Below, piece after piece: positions 30,769 through 38,316 of a stretch of DNA of 64,000 nucleotides. Within the stretch, counting starts at the first letter, position 1. Every line of letters starts with the position of its first letter. The stretch is from Opitutia bacterium (GTDB taxonomy: Bacteria; Verrucomicrobiota; Verrucomicrobiia; Opitutales; Opitutaceae), in NCBI GenBank assembly GCA_947453695.1, contig CANGHW010000006.1, positions 37,066-101,065 of the forward strand, read 5' to 3'. Made by a program: the position numbers and the translations under genes. Under the pieces are notes generated by a model, which saw only the letters and a list, made by a program, of their open reading frames with translations, had not been told where the DNA came from and searched no databases.

Positions 30769-32082
30769 ATGAACACCGACCACTCCGCTCCGACCCCGAA
30801 CCCCGCCCCCGCCACCCCGCGCCGCGATTTCCTGAAGACCACCGCGACGCTCGCCGCCGGCGCCACCCTCGCCCCCCGTTTCCTCACCGCCGCCGAGCGC
30901 ACCCGCTCCATCGGTGCCAACGACCGCATCCGCATCGCCCAGATCGGCTGCGGCAGCCGCGGCCAGGGCGCCCATCTTGAGAAGGGTATCCTCCCGCACA
31001 AAGCCGCGACCAACTTCGAGGTCGTCGCCATCGCCGATCCGTGGAAGCGCTCCCGCGACAGCATCAACGGCGTCATCAAGGAAGCCTTCGGCCGCCCGGC
31101 CAAGGAGTTCGAATCCTACAAGGATCTCCTCGCGCTGGACGGCATCGACGCCGTCATGATCGCCTCGCCCGACTTCCACCACACCACGCACCTCGAAGCC
31201 GTCGCGAAAGCCCGCAAGCACATCTACGTCGAGAAACCGCTCGCCACCGAAATGGACAAACTCGTCCGCGCCTACGACGCCGCCAAGGCCGCGCAGGCCG
31301 CCGGCAGCATCATCCAGGTCGGCACCCAGCTCCGCAGCATCCCCGGCATCGTCGGCGCCCGAAAGCTCGTCGCGGACGGCGTCATCGGCAAAATCACCCG
31401 CATCGACGAGACCCGTAACAGCGAGAAGCCCTACTGGTATTCCTACCTCGGCCGCGAAGCCAAAGAAGCCGACGTCAACTGGAAGGAATTCCTCGGCGAC
31501 CGCCCGATGCGCCCCTTCGACGGCCGTCAGATCTCTGCCTGGTATGGCTACATGGAGTTCTGCCAGGGACCCGTCCCGCAATGGGGCGCCCACTTCCTCG
31601 ACCTCATGCACTACGTCACCGGTTGCGGCCTACCCGAGTCCTGCATGTGCATGGGCGGCGTCACCTACTGGAAAGACGAAAACAAATTCACCACGCCCGA
31701 CAACGTGGTTGCCACGTGGAATTACCCCGAGGGCTTCATCGTCACCAGTTCGAACAATTTCGGCAACTTCGCCGGCAACTCCCGCAAGTTCTACGGCGAC
31801 AAGGGCACCCTCGCAGTCGACAACTGGAACGCCCCGACCTACAGCGCCGACGGCGGCCCGAAGCGCGACGGCAAGATCCGCGGCAAGATGAACGTCGAGC
31901 CGATCCCGCACCCCGACCACTTCCTGAACTGGCTCCAGTGCATGCGCGACGGCAAGACCCCGAACGCCAACATCGACGCCGGCTACCAACACGCCGTCGC
32001 CGTCCTCATGGCCGTCGTTTCCTACGATACCGGCAAGAAGACCTTCTACGACGCCGCGAAGCGCCAGATCCGCACGGCGTAA
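30769..32082 (+). CDS. Tat-exported Gfo/Idh/MocA-family oxidoreductase
   Basis: 437 residues. TPRRDFLKTTATLAAGATL (residues 16-35) is a twin-arginine signal. The NAD(P)-binding fold begins RIRIAQIGCGSRGQGAH, and the family hallmark EKP occurs in HIYVEKPLATEMDKL. The C-terminal substrate domain contains WGAHFLDLMHYVTG and ends YDTGKKTFYDAAKRQI. Related exported enzymes (glucose-fructose oxidoreductase, alpha-N-acetylgalactosaminidase-like GH109 members) carry a tightly bound NAD(P). A sugar oxidation or NAD-dependent glycoside cleavage role fits. It follows the exported isomerase by 44 bp and precedes an MFS carrier. Confidence 0.93.
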   Translation: MNTDHSAPTPNPAPATPRRDFLKTTATLAAGATLAPRFLTAAERTRSIGANDRIRIAQIGCGSRGQGAHLEKGILPHKAATNFEVVAIADPWKRSRDSINGVIKEAFGRPAKEFESYKDLLALDGIDAVMIASPDFHHTTHLEAVAKARKHIYVEKPLATEMDKLVRAYDAAKAAQAAGSIIQVGTQLRSIPGIVGARKLVADGVIGKITRIDETRNSEKPYWYSYLGREAKEADVNWKEFLGDRPMRPFDGRQISAWYGYMEFCQGPVPQWGAHFLDLMHYVTGCGLPESCMCMGGVTYWKDENKFTTPDNVVATWNYPEGFIVTSSNNFGNFAGNSRKFYGDKGTLAVDNWNAPTYSADGGPKRDGKIRGKMNVEPIPHPDHFLNWLQCMRDGKTPNANIDAGYQHAVAVLMAVVSYDTGKKTFYDAAKRQIRTA

Positions 32083-32133
32083 GCCCTTCACCGGCACCGC
32101 TCCCCACTGGGGCGGTGCGACTCCGCCCGTCCG

Positions 32134-32163
32134 CGTTTCCGCACCTGTTAAGGTGCGGAAACG
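32134..32163. repeat. 12-bp perfect inverted repeat (hairpin)
   Basis: CGTTTCCGCACC at 32134-32145 and its exact reverse complement at 32152-32163 enclose a 6-base loop TGTTAA. It lies between the oxidoreductase stop and the MFS start, with no following T-run. It may be a mRNA-stabilising or attenuating hairpin, a rho-assisted terminator or a dyad operator. Confidence 0.65.
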
Positions 32164-32187
32164 TCGCCCACTTCACCCCACGTCCCC

Positions 32188-33480
32188 ATGAGCGCCCTTA
32201 CTCCGGCCACCGCTCCGACTACTGACGCTGCCCCCACCCGCGTCCGCCACCGCGTAGTCGGTCTCGCCGTCGCGCTCGCGATGGTCACCTACCTCGACCG
32301 CGCCTGCATCGCGAAACTCGCGCCCGACATCATGCGCGATCTCTCGCTCTCGAAGGATCAGATGAGCGTCGTCTTCGGAGCCTTTGCCCTCGCCTACGCC
32401 GTCTTCGAAGTTCCCACCGCATGGTGGGCCGATCGCCAAGGCACCCGCCGCGTGCTCGCCCGCATCGTCCTCTGGTGGTCCGCCTTCACCATCGCGACCG
32501 CCACCGCCTTCGGCTACGTTTCCCTCGTCGTCATCCGTTTTCTCTTCGGCATAGGCGAGGCCGGCGCATGGCCCTGTGTCGCCCGCACCTTCTCCCAATG
32601 GGTGCCGCTCGCCCAACGCGGTCGTGTCCAGGGCATCTTTTTCAGCGGCGCCCATCTCGCCGGCGGTCTCACGCCTCTCATCGCGTATTGGTTGAACAGC
32701 CTCTTCGGCTGGCGCGCTGTCTTCGTGATCTTCGGCGTCATTGGCTTCGTTTGGGTCGTCATCTGGCATCACTACTTCCGCGACGACCCTGCGTCGCACC
32801 CCGCGGTCAACACCGCCGAGCGCGAGCTCATCGCCGCCGGCCGCACGCCGGCCACGGACAAGCACGAGGGCTGGCCGTATTGGCGCCGGCTGTTCGCGCA
32901 CCGCAACACCCTCCCGCTCTGCCTTTCCTACATTCCCAATAGCTGCGCATTCTATTTCTGCATCACCTGGCTGCCGACGTTTCTCGAGGAGAAGCACGGC
33001 TTCAAGACGGCCTCCCTCGCCTTGTTTTCCGGACTCCCGCTCGTCGCCGCCGTCGCCGGCGATCTCTTCGGCGGTGCCGCCACCGATTGGGCCGCGCGCC
33101 GCTTCGGCCTCCGCTTCGGCCGCGCCGGCGTGGCCGGCCTCGGTAACCTCCTCGCGGGCATCGCCATGATCGGCGCCACTCAGGTCCACAACCCCTACGC
33201 CGCCATCGGCCTCATCTCCCTAGCCGTCACTCTCACGATGTTCACCCTCGGCGCCACTTGGGGCACTTGCCTCGACATCGGCGGTGCCCACGTCAGCGTC
33301 GTCAGCGCCGCCATGAACACCACCGGCCAGGTCGGCAGCGTCTTCGGCCCCACGTTGGTCACGACCCTCCTCGCCCACACCGGCGAGTGGAACACGCCCG
33401 TCCTCGCCATCGGCGGGCTCTTCATCGCCGGCGCCGCCTGCTGGCTCGTGATCGACCCCCGCGACAAGGTCTTCGCGTAA
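32188..33480 (+). CDS. MFS transporter, anion:cation symporter (ACS) type
   Basis: 430 residues, about 12 membrane segments. [20 protein letters not shown] near the first helix and [20 protein letters not shown] (motif A) are characteristic of ACS-family carriers such as the hexuronate, galactonate and glucarate permeases; [20 protein letters not shown] also matches. A long cytoplasmic loop sits near residues 205-230. It follows the exported isomerase and oxidoreductase, so it may import the acidic sugar or lactone they produce. A strong hairpin at 32134-32163 precedes it. Confidence 0.9.
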   Translation: MSALTPATAPTTDAAPTRVRHRVVGLAVALAMVTYLDRACIAKLAPDIMRDLSLSKDQMSVVFGAFALAYAVFEVPTAWWADRQGTRRVLARIVLWWSAFTIATATAFGYVSLVVIRFLFGIGEAGAWPCVARTFSQWVPLAQRGRVQGIFFSGAHLAGGLTPLIAYWLNSLFGWRAVFVIFGVIGFVWVVIWHHYFRDDPASHPAVNTAERELIAAGRTPATDKHEGWPYWRRLFAHRNTLPLCLSYIPNSCAFYFCITWLPTFLEEKHGFKTASLALFSGLPLVAAVAGDLFGGAATDWAARRFGLRFGRAGVAGLGNLLAGIAMIGATQVHNPYAAIGLISLAVTLTMFTLGATWGTCLDIGGAHVSVVSAAMNTTGQVGSVFGPTLVTTLLAHTGEWNTPVLAIGGLFIAGAACWLVIDPRDKVFA

Positions 33481-33607
33481 ACGCGCTGGCACGCGATTCG
33501 GCGCATCCCTTGCTGCCCCGGCAACCCCGCTTAATACCCGCCGCTTCCACCACGTTTCCCGGTTGGTATGCGGCAACCCGCTTGCCACCCTGTCGTCTCT
33601 CCCGCCG

Positions 33608-34921
33608 ATGCGCCCCCTTTCGCTACGCGCCCTCTGCGCCTTCGCCTTTGCCCTCGGCCACCTCACGCCCCTCGCCTGCGCCGCCGAGGACTACGAGCAA
33701 CCGCCCGTCGCCTACTCCACAACGAAGCCCGGCGACGCCATCGCCCGTCTGGAAGCCCGCCTCGCGTCCGGCGAACTCACCTTCACCGGCGACGATCGCA
33801 CGATTCTCACCGCGCTCCTGCACGAACTCGGCATCCCGCACTCCAGCCAGGTCCTCGTCTTTTCGAAGACCAGTTTCCAACGCAACCGCATCTCCCCATC
33901 CCATCCGCGCGCTCTCTATTTTTCCGATACCGCTTACATCGGCTGGGTCCCTGGAGGATTGATCGAAGTCACCACCATCGATCCGCAGCTCGGCCCCGTC
34001 TACTACGCCTTCGACCCACGCGCCAAACCCACCCCGCGCTCCTCCGCCCGCTTCGTGCGCGACGAGGACTGTCTGCGCTGCCACGGCGGCAATTTCGTGC
34101 GGGGCATCCCCGGCGTCTTCGTGCGCTCTGTGTTTCCCGATTCCTCCGGCGAACCGATTTTCCGTCATGGCTCTAAGATCGTCGACCACCGCACGCCGTT
34201 CGAAGAGCGCTGGGGCGGCTGGTATGTCACCGGCCTCCACGGCAACGCGCGGCACCGTGGCAACCTCCTCGCCCGCGAAGAGGGCGAGACGCTCGTCTTC
34301 CCCACGGAACAAGGCGCCAACCTCACCGACCTCTCGCCCTACTTCGATTCCACACCCTATCTCGCGCCCACCAGTGACATCGTCGCCCTCCTCGTCTTCG
34401 AGCACCAGACCTCAGTCCAGAACGCCCTCACCCAGGCCGCCTTCGACGCCCGCCGCATGCTCCACTACCAGGAGGGTCTTCAAAAAGCATTCAAGGAACC
34501 CGTCACCGCGGAACCCGCCTACGACAGCGTGAAATCCGTCTTCGCCAGCGCCACCCGCTCCGTCGTCGACGCCCTCCTCCTCAAAGACGAGGCCCGGCTC
34601 CCTGCCGGCCTCGCCGGCAGCGCCGACTTTGTGCGCGCATACGAAAGCACCGGTCCCCGCACCACCGACGGCCACTCCCTTCGCCAACTGTCGCTCGAGG
34701 GCCACCTCTTCCGCTATCGCTGCAGCCCGCTCATCTACTCCGAGATGTTCCGCGGTCTACCCGGTGCGCTGAAACAACAGATCTGCGCCGCCCTCATCCG
34801 CGCACTCGACTCCGCCGCGCCCGACCCGCGCTACGCCTACCTCAGCACAGAGGAACGCTCTTCGCTCCGCACCCTCCTCCGCGAGACCCATCCCGACTTC
34901 AACGACAGTCGTGGCAACTGA
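33608..34921 (+). CDS. Secreted one-haem protein of unknown function
   Basis: 437 residues from ATG 33608. Signal peptide residues 1-25 (PLSLRALCAFAFALGHLTPLACA). A single c-type haem motif CLRCH at 155-159 sits in DEDCLRCHGGNFVRGIPGVFVRSVFPD; around it are GWVPGGLIEVTTIDPQLGPVYYA and RWGGWYVTGLHGNARHRGN, which I do not assign to a named domain with certainty. No membrane segment apart from the signal. The C-terminal 150 residues look helical. Similar proteins are expected in Planctomycetes and Verrucomicrobia. Probably a periplasmic electron-transfer or haem sensor protein; function unknown. Confidence 0.75.
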   Translation: MRPLSLRALCAFAFALGHLTPLACAAEDYEQPPVAYSTTKPGDAIARLEARLASGELTFTGDDRTILTALLHELGIPHSSQVLVFSKTSFQRNRISPSHPRALYFSDTAYIGWVPGGLIEVTTIDPQLGPVYYAFDPRAKPTPRSSARFVRDEDCLRCHGGNFVRGIPGVFVRSVFPDSSGEPIFRHGSKIVDHRTPFEERWGGWYVTGLHGNARHRGNLLAREEGETLVFPTEQGANLTDLSPYFDSTPYLAPTSDIVALLVFEHQTSVQNALTQAAFDARRMLHYQEGLQKAFKEPVTAEPAYDSVKSVFASATRSVVDALLLKDEARLPAGLAGSADFVRAYESTGPRTTDGHSLRQLSLEGHLFRYRCSPLIYSEMFRGLPGALKQQICAALIRALDSAAPDPRYAYLSTEERSSLRTLLRETHPDFNDSRGN

Positions 34922-34983
34922 GCGGGACCGCCATAGGCTCGACCCTCCACCGCGCTACTCTCGTTGACGAACTGCTGCGCAGG

Positions 34984-36840
34984 TTGCTCATCCGCAGAAA
35001 CCGCGCAACCCTTCGCCCACTCTCACCCGTGACGCCCCCCACCGCCGCGCCCATCGTCGCCATGCTGCTTGGCCTGATCGCCACTCTCGCGTCCGCCGCC
35101 GAGCCCACCAACTACACCACCCCCCAGCTCTGGCCGGCCAACCTCGCCGATACTTGGACCGCGACCGACAACCTCGGTCGCCGCGTCCCCGAGCCCGGAG
35201 TTGCACCCGCCCCGCGTGCAAACCGCTACGTCGGGATGTTCTATTTTATTTGGCTCGGCGCCCACGGCTACGATCGCAACAAGGGCTCCCCCAACGAAGG
35301 TGTGTTACCACCCACCGCCTCCGACACCGCGAGCCCCTACGACATCACCCAGCTGCTCGCCGCCAATCCCAATGCGGCCGCCTTCGGTCCACCCGGCGCC
35401 TTCCACCACTGGGGCGAGCCCTATTTCGGCTACTACGTTTCCAATGACACCTGGGTCATCCGCCGCCACGCCCAGCTCCTCGCCGATGCCGGCGTAGACG
35501 TCCTCTTCTTCGACGCCACCAACGCCCGCGCCTACCTTCCGACCGTCCTTACCATCGCACAGGAGTTCGCCGCCCTCCGCGCCCAAGGCCGCAGCACACC
35601 GTCTATCTCCTTCCTCCTCCACTCCGGCACACCGAAGGTCGCCGCCAAACTCTTCACCGAGTTCTACGCGAAGAACCTCCACCGGGACCTATGGTTTTTC
35701 TGGAAAGGAAAGCCGCTGATCCTCGCCAACCCCGCGGAGCTGACGGCGAGCCAGCGTGATTTTTTCTCCGTCCGCGAGTCGTGGGCCTGGACCAAGGGTA
35801 AACCCGGCGCGTGGTTCGCCGACGGTCGCGACAAATGGCCTTGGATCGACCACACGCCGCAGAGCTTCGGCTGGCACGAGTCATCCGCTCGTCCCGAGCA
35901 AGTCGCTGTGGCCGCCGCCCAACACCCCATCGCCAATATCGGCCGCAGCCATCAGGCCGGTAAGCAACCACCGCCCGGTCAGGAGCAATCCGACCGCGGC
36001 CTCTTCTTCACCGAACAATGGGAGCACGCTCTCTCAGTCGATCCCGAGTTCGTCTTCGTCACCGGCTGGAATGAGTGGGTCGCCATGCGCTTCACCGACG
36101 GGAAATCCAAATTTATGCTCGGTCGACCCATCAAGAAGGGCGAAACCTACTTCGTCGACGCCTACAACGCCGAGTTCAGCCGCGACCTCGAACCCATGCG
36201 CGGCGGCTTCGGCGACAACTACTACCTGCAGCTCGTCGCCCAGATACGTCGTTTCAAAGGCGCCCGCCCTCCTCCTGTCACGACCACCTCTAGCGCGATG
36301 ACCATCGACGGCGATTTCAAGGATTGGGCCGCCATCACTGCCACCTATCACGACGACATCGGCGATATCTCGCCACGCGATCACCACGGTTGGGGCCGCA
36401 TCCCTCGCTACGAAAACCGCACAGGGCGCCATGATCTCACCACGGCGAAAATCGCGTGCGATACGACGCACGTGTTCTTCTGCCTCGAAACGGCCGCCCC
36501 ACTGGCAGCCACTACACTACCCACCGGTCTTACGCTCTGGCTCAAAACCGCCCGGGGCGAATTTGCCATCAATCGCGCCGGGCAGATACCGCTGCTTGAG
36601 CGGCAATCCGCACCTCACATCTGGCAGAGTCTCGGCGCCGCGCGCGTCGCGGTGGCGGATAATCGCGTCGAGCTCGCCCTGCCTCGATCTCTAATCGGGC
36701 TCGGCGAGTCATTGGCTTTTTCACTCGATTTCAAATGGACCGATGCCTGCGACTTCGAAGCGGACCCGATGCACGCCTACGACCAAGGAGACGCCGCGCC
36801 CAACGGGCGCTTCTACTATCATTTCACGTTTCGCCCGTAG
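34984..36840 (+). CDS. Secreted glycosidase-like protein with C-terminal CBM9-like domain
   Basis: About 618 residues. The start is uncertain: TTG 34984 keeps a basic n-region (LIRRNRATLR) before the hydrophobic IVAMLLGLIATLASA; GTG 35029 and ATG 35062 are alternatives. The N-terminal two thirds (RYVGMFYFIWLGAHGYD, GEPYFGYYVSNDTWVIRRHAQ, DAGVDVLFFDATN, VTGWNEWVAMRF) look like a TIM-barrel glycosidase related to GH99/GH71-like or WbsX-type proteins. The last about 180 residues (AMTIDGDFKDWAAI, SLDFKWTDA) resemble a CBM9/DOMON-like sugar-binding domain. It ends six bases from the convergent sulfatase. The enzyme class is tentative. Confidence 0.78.
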   Translation: MLIRRNRATLRPLSPVTPPTAAPIVAMLLGLIATLASAAEPTNYTTPQLWPANLADTWTATDNLGRRVPEPGVAPAPRANRYVGMFYFIWLGAHGYDRNKGSPNEGVLPPTASDTASPYDITQLLAANPNAAAFGPPGAFHHWGEPYFGYYVSNDTWVIRRHAQLLADAGVDVLFFDATNARAYLPTVLTIAQEFAALRAQGRSTPSISFLLHSGTPKVAAKLFTEFYAKNLHRDLWFFWKGKPLILANPAELTASQRDFFSVRESWAWTKGKPGAWFADGRDKWPWIDHTPQSFGWHESSARPEQVAVAAAQHPIANIGRSHQAGKQPPPGQEQSDRGLFFTEQWEHALSVDPEFVFVTGWNEWVAMRFTDGKSKFMLGRPIKKGETYFVDAYNAEFSRDLEPMRGGFGDNYYLQLVAQIRRFKGARPPPVTTTSSAMTIDGDFKDWAAITATYHDDIGDISPRDHHGWGRIPRYENRTGRHDLTTAKIACDTTHVFFCLETAAPLAATTLPTGLTLWLKTARGEFAINRAGQIPLLERQSAPHIWQSLGAARVAVADNRVELALPRSLIGLGESLAFSLDFKWTDACDFEADPMHAYDQGDAAPNGRFYYHFTFRP

Positions 36841-36846
36841 GCGTTC

Positions 36847-38316
36847 TCACTGAATGCGCTCCTCCGGGCGGATCGGCTCGCCTTCCCAGCGCCAGCCGGT
36901 GCCGTCGCGGACCAACGTGCGCTGCGCACTGCCGGGCGCGGGAGCAGCACTCACCGCCGGCACCCAGCGGGCGAGCTCGGTCTTCACCTCGGTGTAGTGC
37001 GGGTCTCTGGCCAGATTCGTCCACTCGTTGGGGTCCGTCGCCATATCGTAGAGTTCCTCCGAGCCCTCGGCGTAGCGGATGTAGCGCCAGCGCGTGCTCC
37101 GCACGGTGTGGTTGTCGGCATTATGCGTCGTGATGGCTGGCCAGGGACGCGGTGCAGCGGAGTCGCGCAGCTGGGGCACGAGGCTGTGCCCTTCAAGTCC
37201 TTCGCGTGCGGGCAGGCCGGCAGCGGCAAGTAACGTGGGATAAAGGTCGAGCAGTTCCGCGGCCTGCGCACAGACTGCGCCCGCGGTGATCCCCGGTCCA
37301 GCGAAGATCAACGGCACGCGCGTCGAGCGTTCCCAGAGAGAGTTCTTGCCCGAGATACCTTTTTCACCGATGTGCCAGCCATGGTCGGACCAGAGGACGA
37401 CGATCGTGTCGTCCGCATGGCCAGCAGCGGCAAGGCCGTCGAGCAGGCGACCCACTTGGCTATCCATGAAACTCGTGGACGCGAGGTAGGCGCGGACGAG
37501 CGAGCGCCACTGGTTGTTTTTCTCGAGCCAGGAAAGGCGCGGCTCGGGAAGTTTCCAGTGGAGATACCACGCGAAGTCCGGCACATCGCGGCGGTCGTCG
37601 GACAACACCGGCGGCAGCTCAAGTTTGTCCTCGGGATAGAGATCGAACCATTTCTGCGTCGCGAAACACGGCAGGTGCGGCATGCGGAATCCCGCGGCGA
37701 TGAAGAAGGGCTTGTCCTTCGGCCGCGACTTGAGCTGGGCGAGCGCGTTGTCGGCGGTCTTCCAGTCGGCAAACTCCTTCTCGTCGACCGGCAGCACGCC
37801 CCAATCGACGACGCGCATGGCAGACTCGGTCTGCACGATTTTCTGCTTGGGCAGAGGCTCGCCCGGCGATGGACCGTAGACGTTGAACTCCTTCGGCCGG
37901 TCAGCCGGCTTCACCGCGCCGTCGTGCCAGACCTTGCCGAAGCTGGCGGTGAAATAGCCGTGCCGTTGAAAATATTGCGGCAACATTTCCCAGTCTTTCA
38001 GCAGCGGCACCTGGCGCGCGCCGGGTTGCAGACCGTAGACGCCGGTCGTCGAGGGACGCAGACCGCTGAGCACGCTGGTGCGCGAGGGATTGCAGAGCGG
38101 CGCCTGGGTGTGGGCGTTGCGGAAGAGCGTGCCGCGTGCGGCGAGGCGATCGATGTGGGGCGTGATCGCCGCGGGCCGGCCACCGAGGCAACCGATCCAG
38201 TCGTTGAGATCGTCGACGACGATCATGAGCACGTTGGGGCGATCCGCCGCCCGGACGAGACCGACCGTCGCCAAAACGACGGCGAAACACAGCACGCGAC
38301 GCAGGTGGTGCTTCAT
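36847..38316 (-). CDS. Secreted iduronate-2-sulfatase-like sulfatase
   Basis: 489 residues; the ATG at 38316 overlaps the stop of the rhamnosidase by four bases (ATGA). Signal peptide residues 1-23 (HHLRRVLCFAVVLATVGLVRA). RPNVLMIVVDDLNDWIGCLGG is the typical iduronate-sulfatase-like start, Cys75 in CNPSR is the formylglycine site, and LWSDHGWHIGEKGISGKNSLWE is the second conserved block of that group. It is the last gene of a minus-strand operon with two GH78-like proteins and a DUF1080 protein, so the natural target may be a sulfated rhamnose- or uronate-containing glycan rather than a GAG. Confidence 0.93.
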   Translation of the reverse strand: MKHHLRRVLCFAVVLATVGLVRAADRPNVLMIVVDDLNDWIGCLGGRPAAITPHIDRLAARGTLFRNAHTQAPLCNPSRTSVLSGLRPSTTGVYGLQPGARQVPLLKDWEMLPQYFQRHGYFTASFGKVWHDGAVKPADRPKEFNVYGPSPGEPLPKQKIVQTESAMRVVDWGVLPVDEKEFADWKTADNALAQLKSRPKDKPFFIAAGFRMPHLPCFATQKWFDLYPEDKLELPPVLSDDRRDVPDFAWYLHWKLPEPRLSWLEKNNQWRSLVRAYLASTSFMDSQVGRLLDGLAAAGHADDTIVVLWSDHGWHIGEKGISGKNSLWERSTRVPLIFAGPGITAGAVCAQAAELLDLYPTLLAAAGLPAREGLEGHSLVPQLRDSAAPRPWPAITTHNADNHTVRSTRWRYIRYAEGSEELYDMATDPNEWTNLARDPHYTEVKTELARWVPAVSAAPAPGSAQRTLVRDGTGWRWEGEPIRPEERIQ

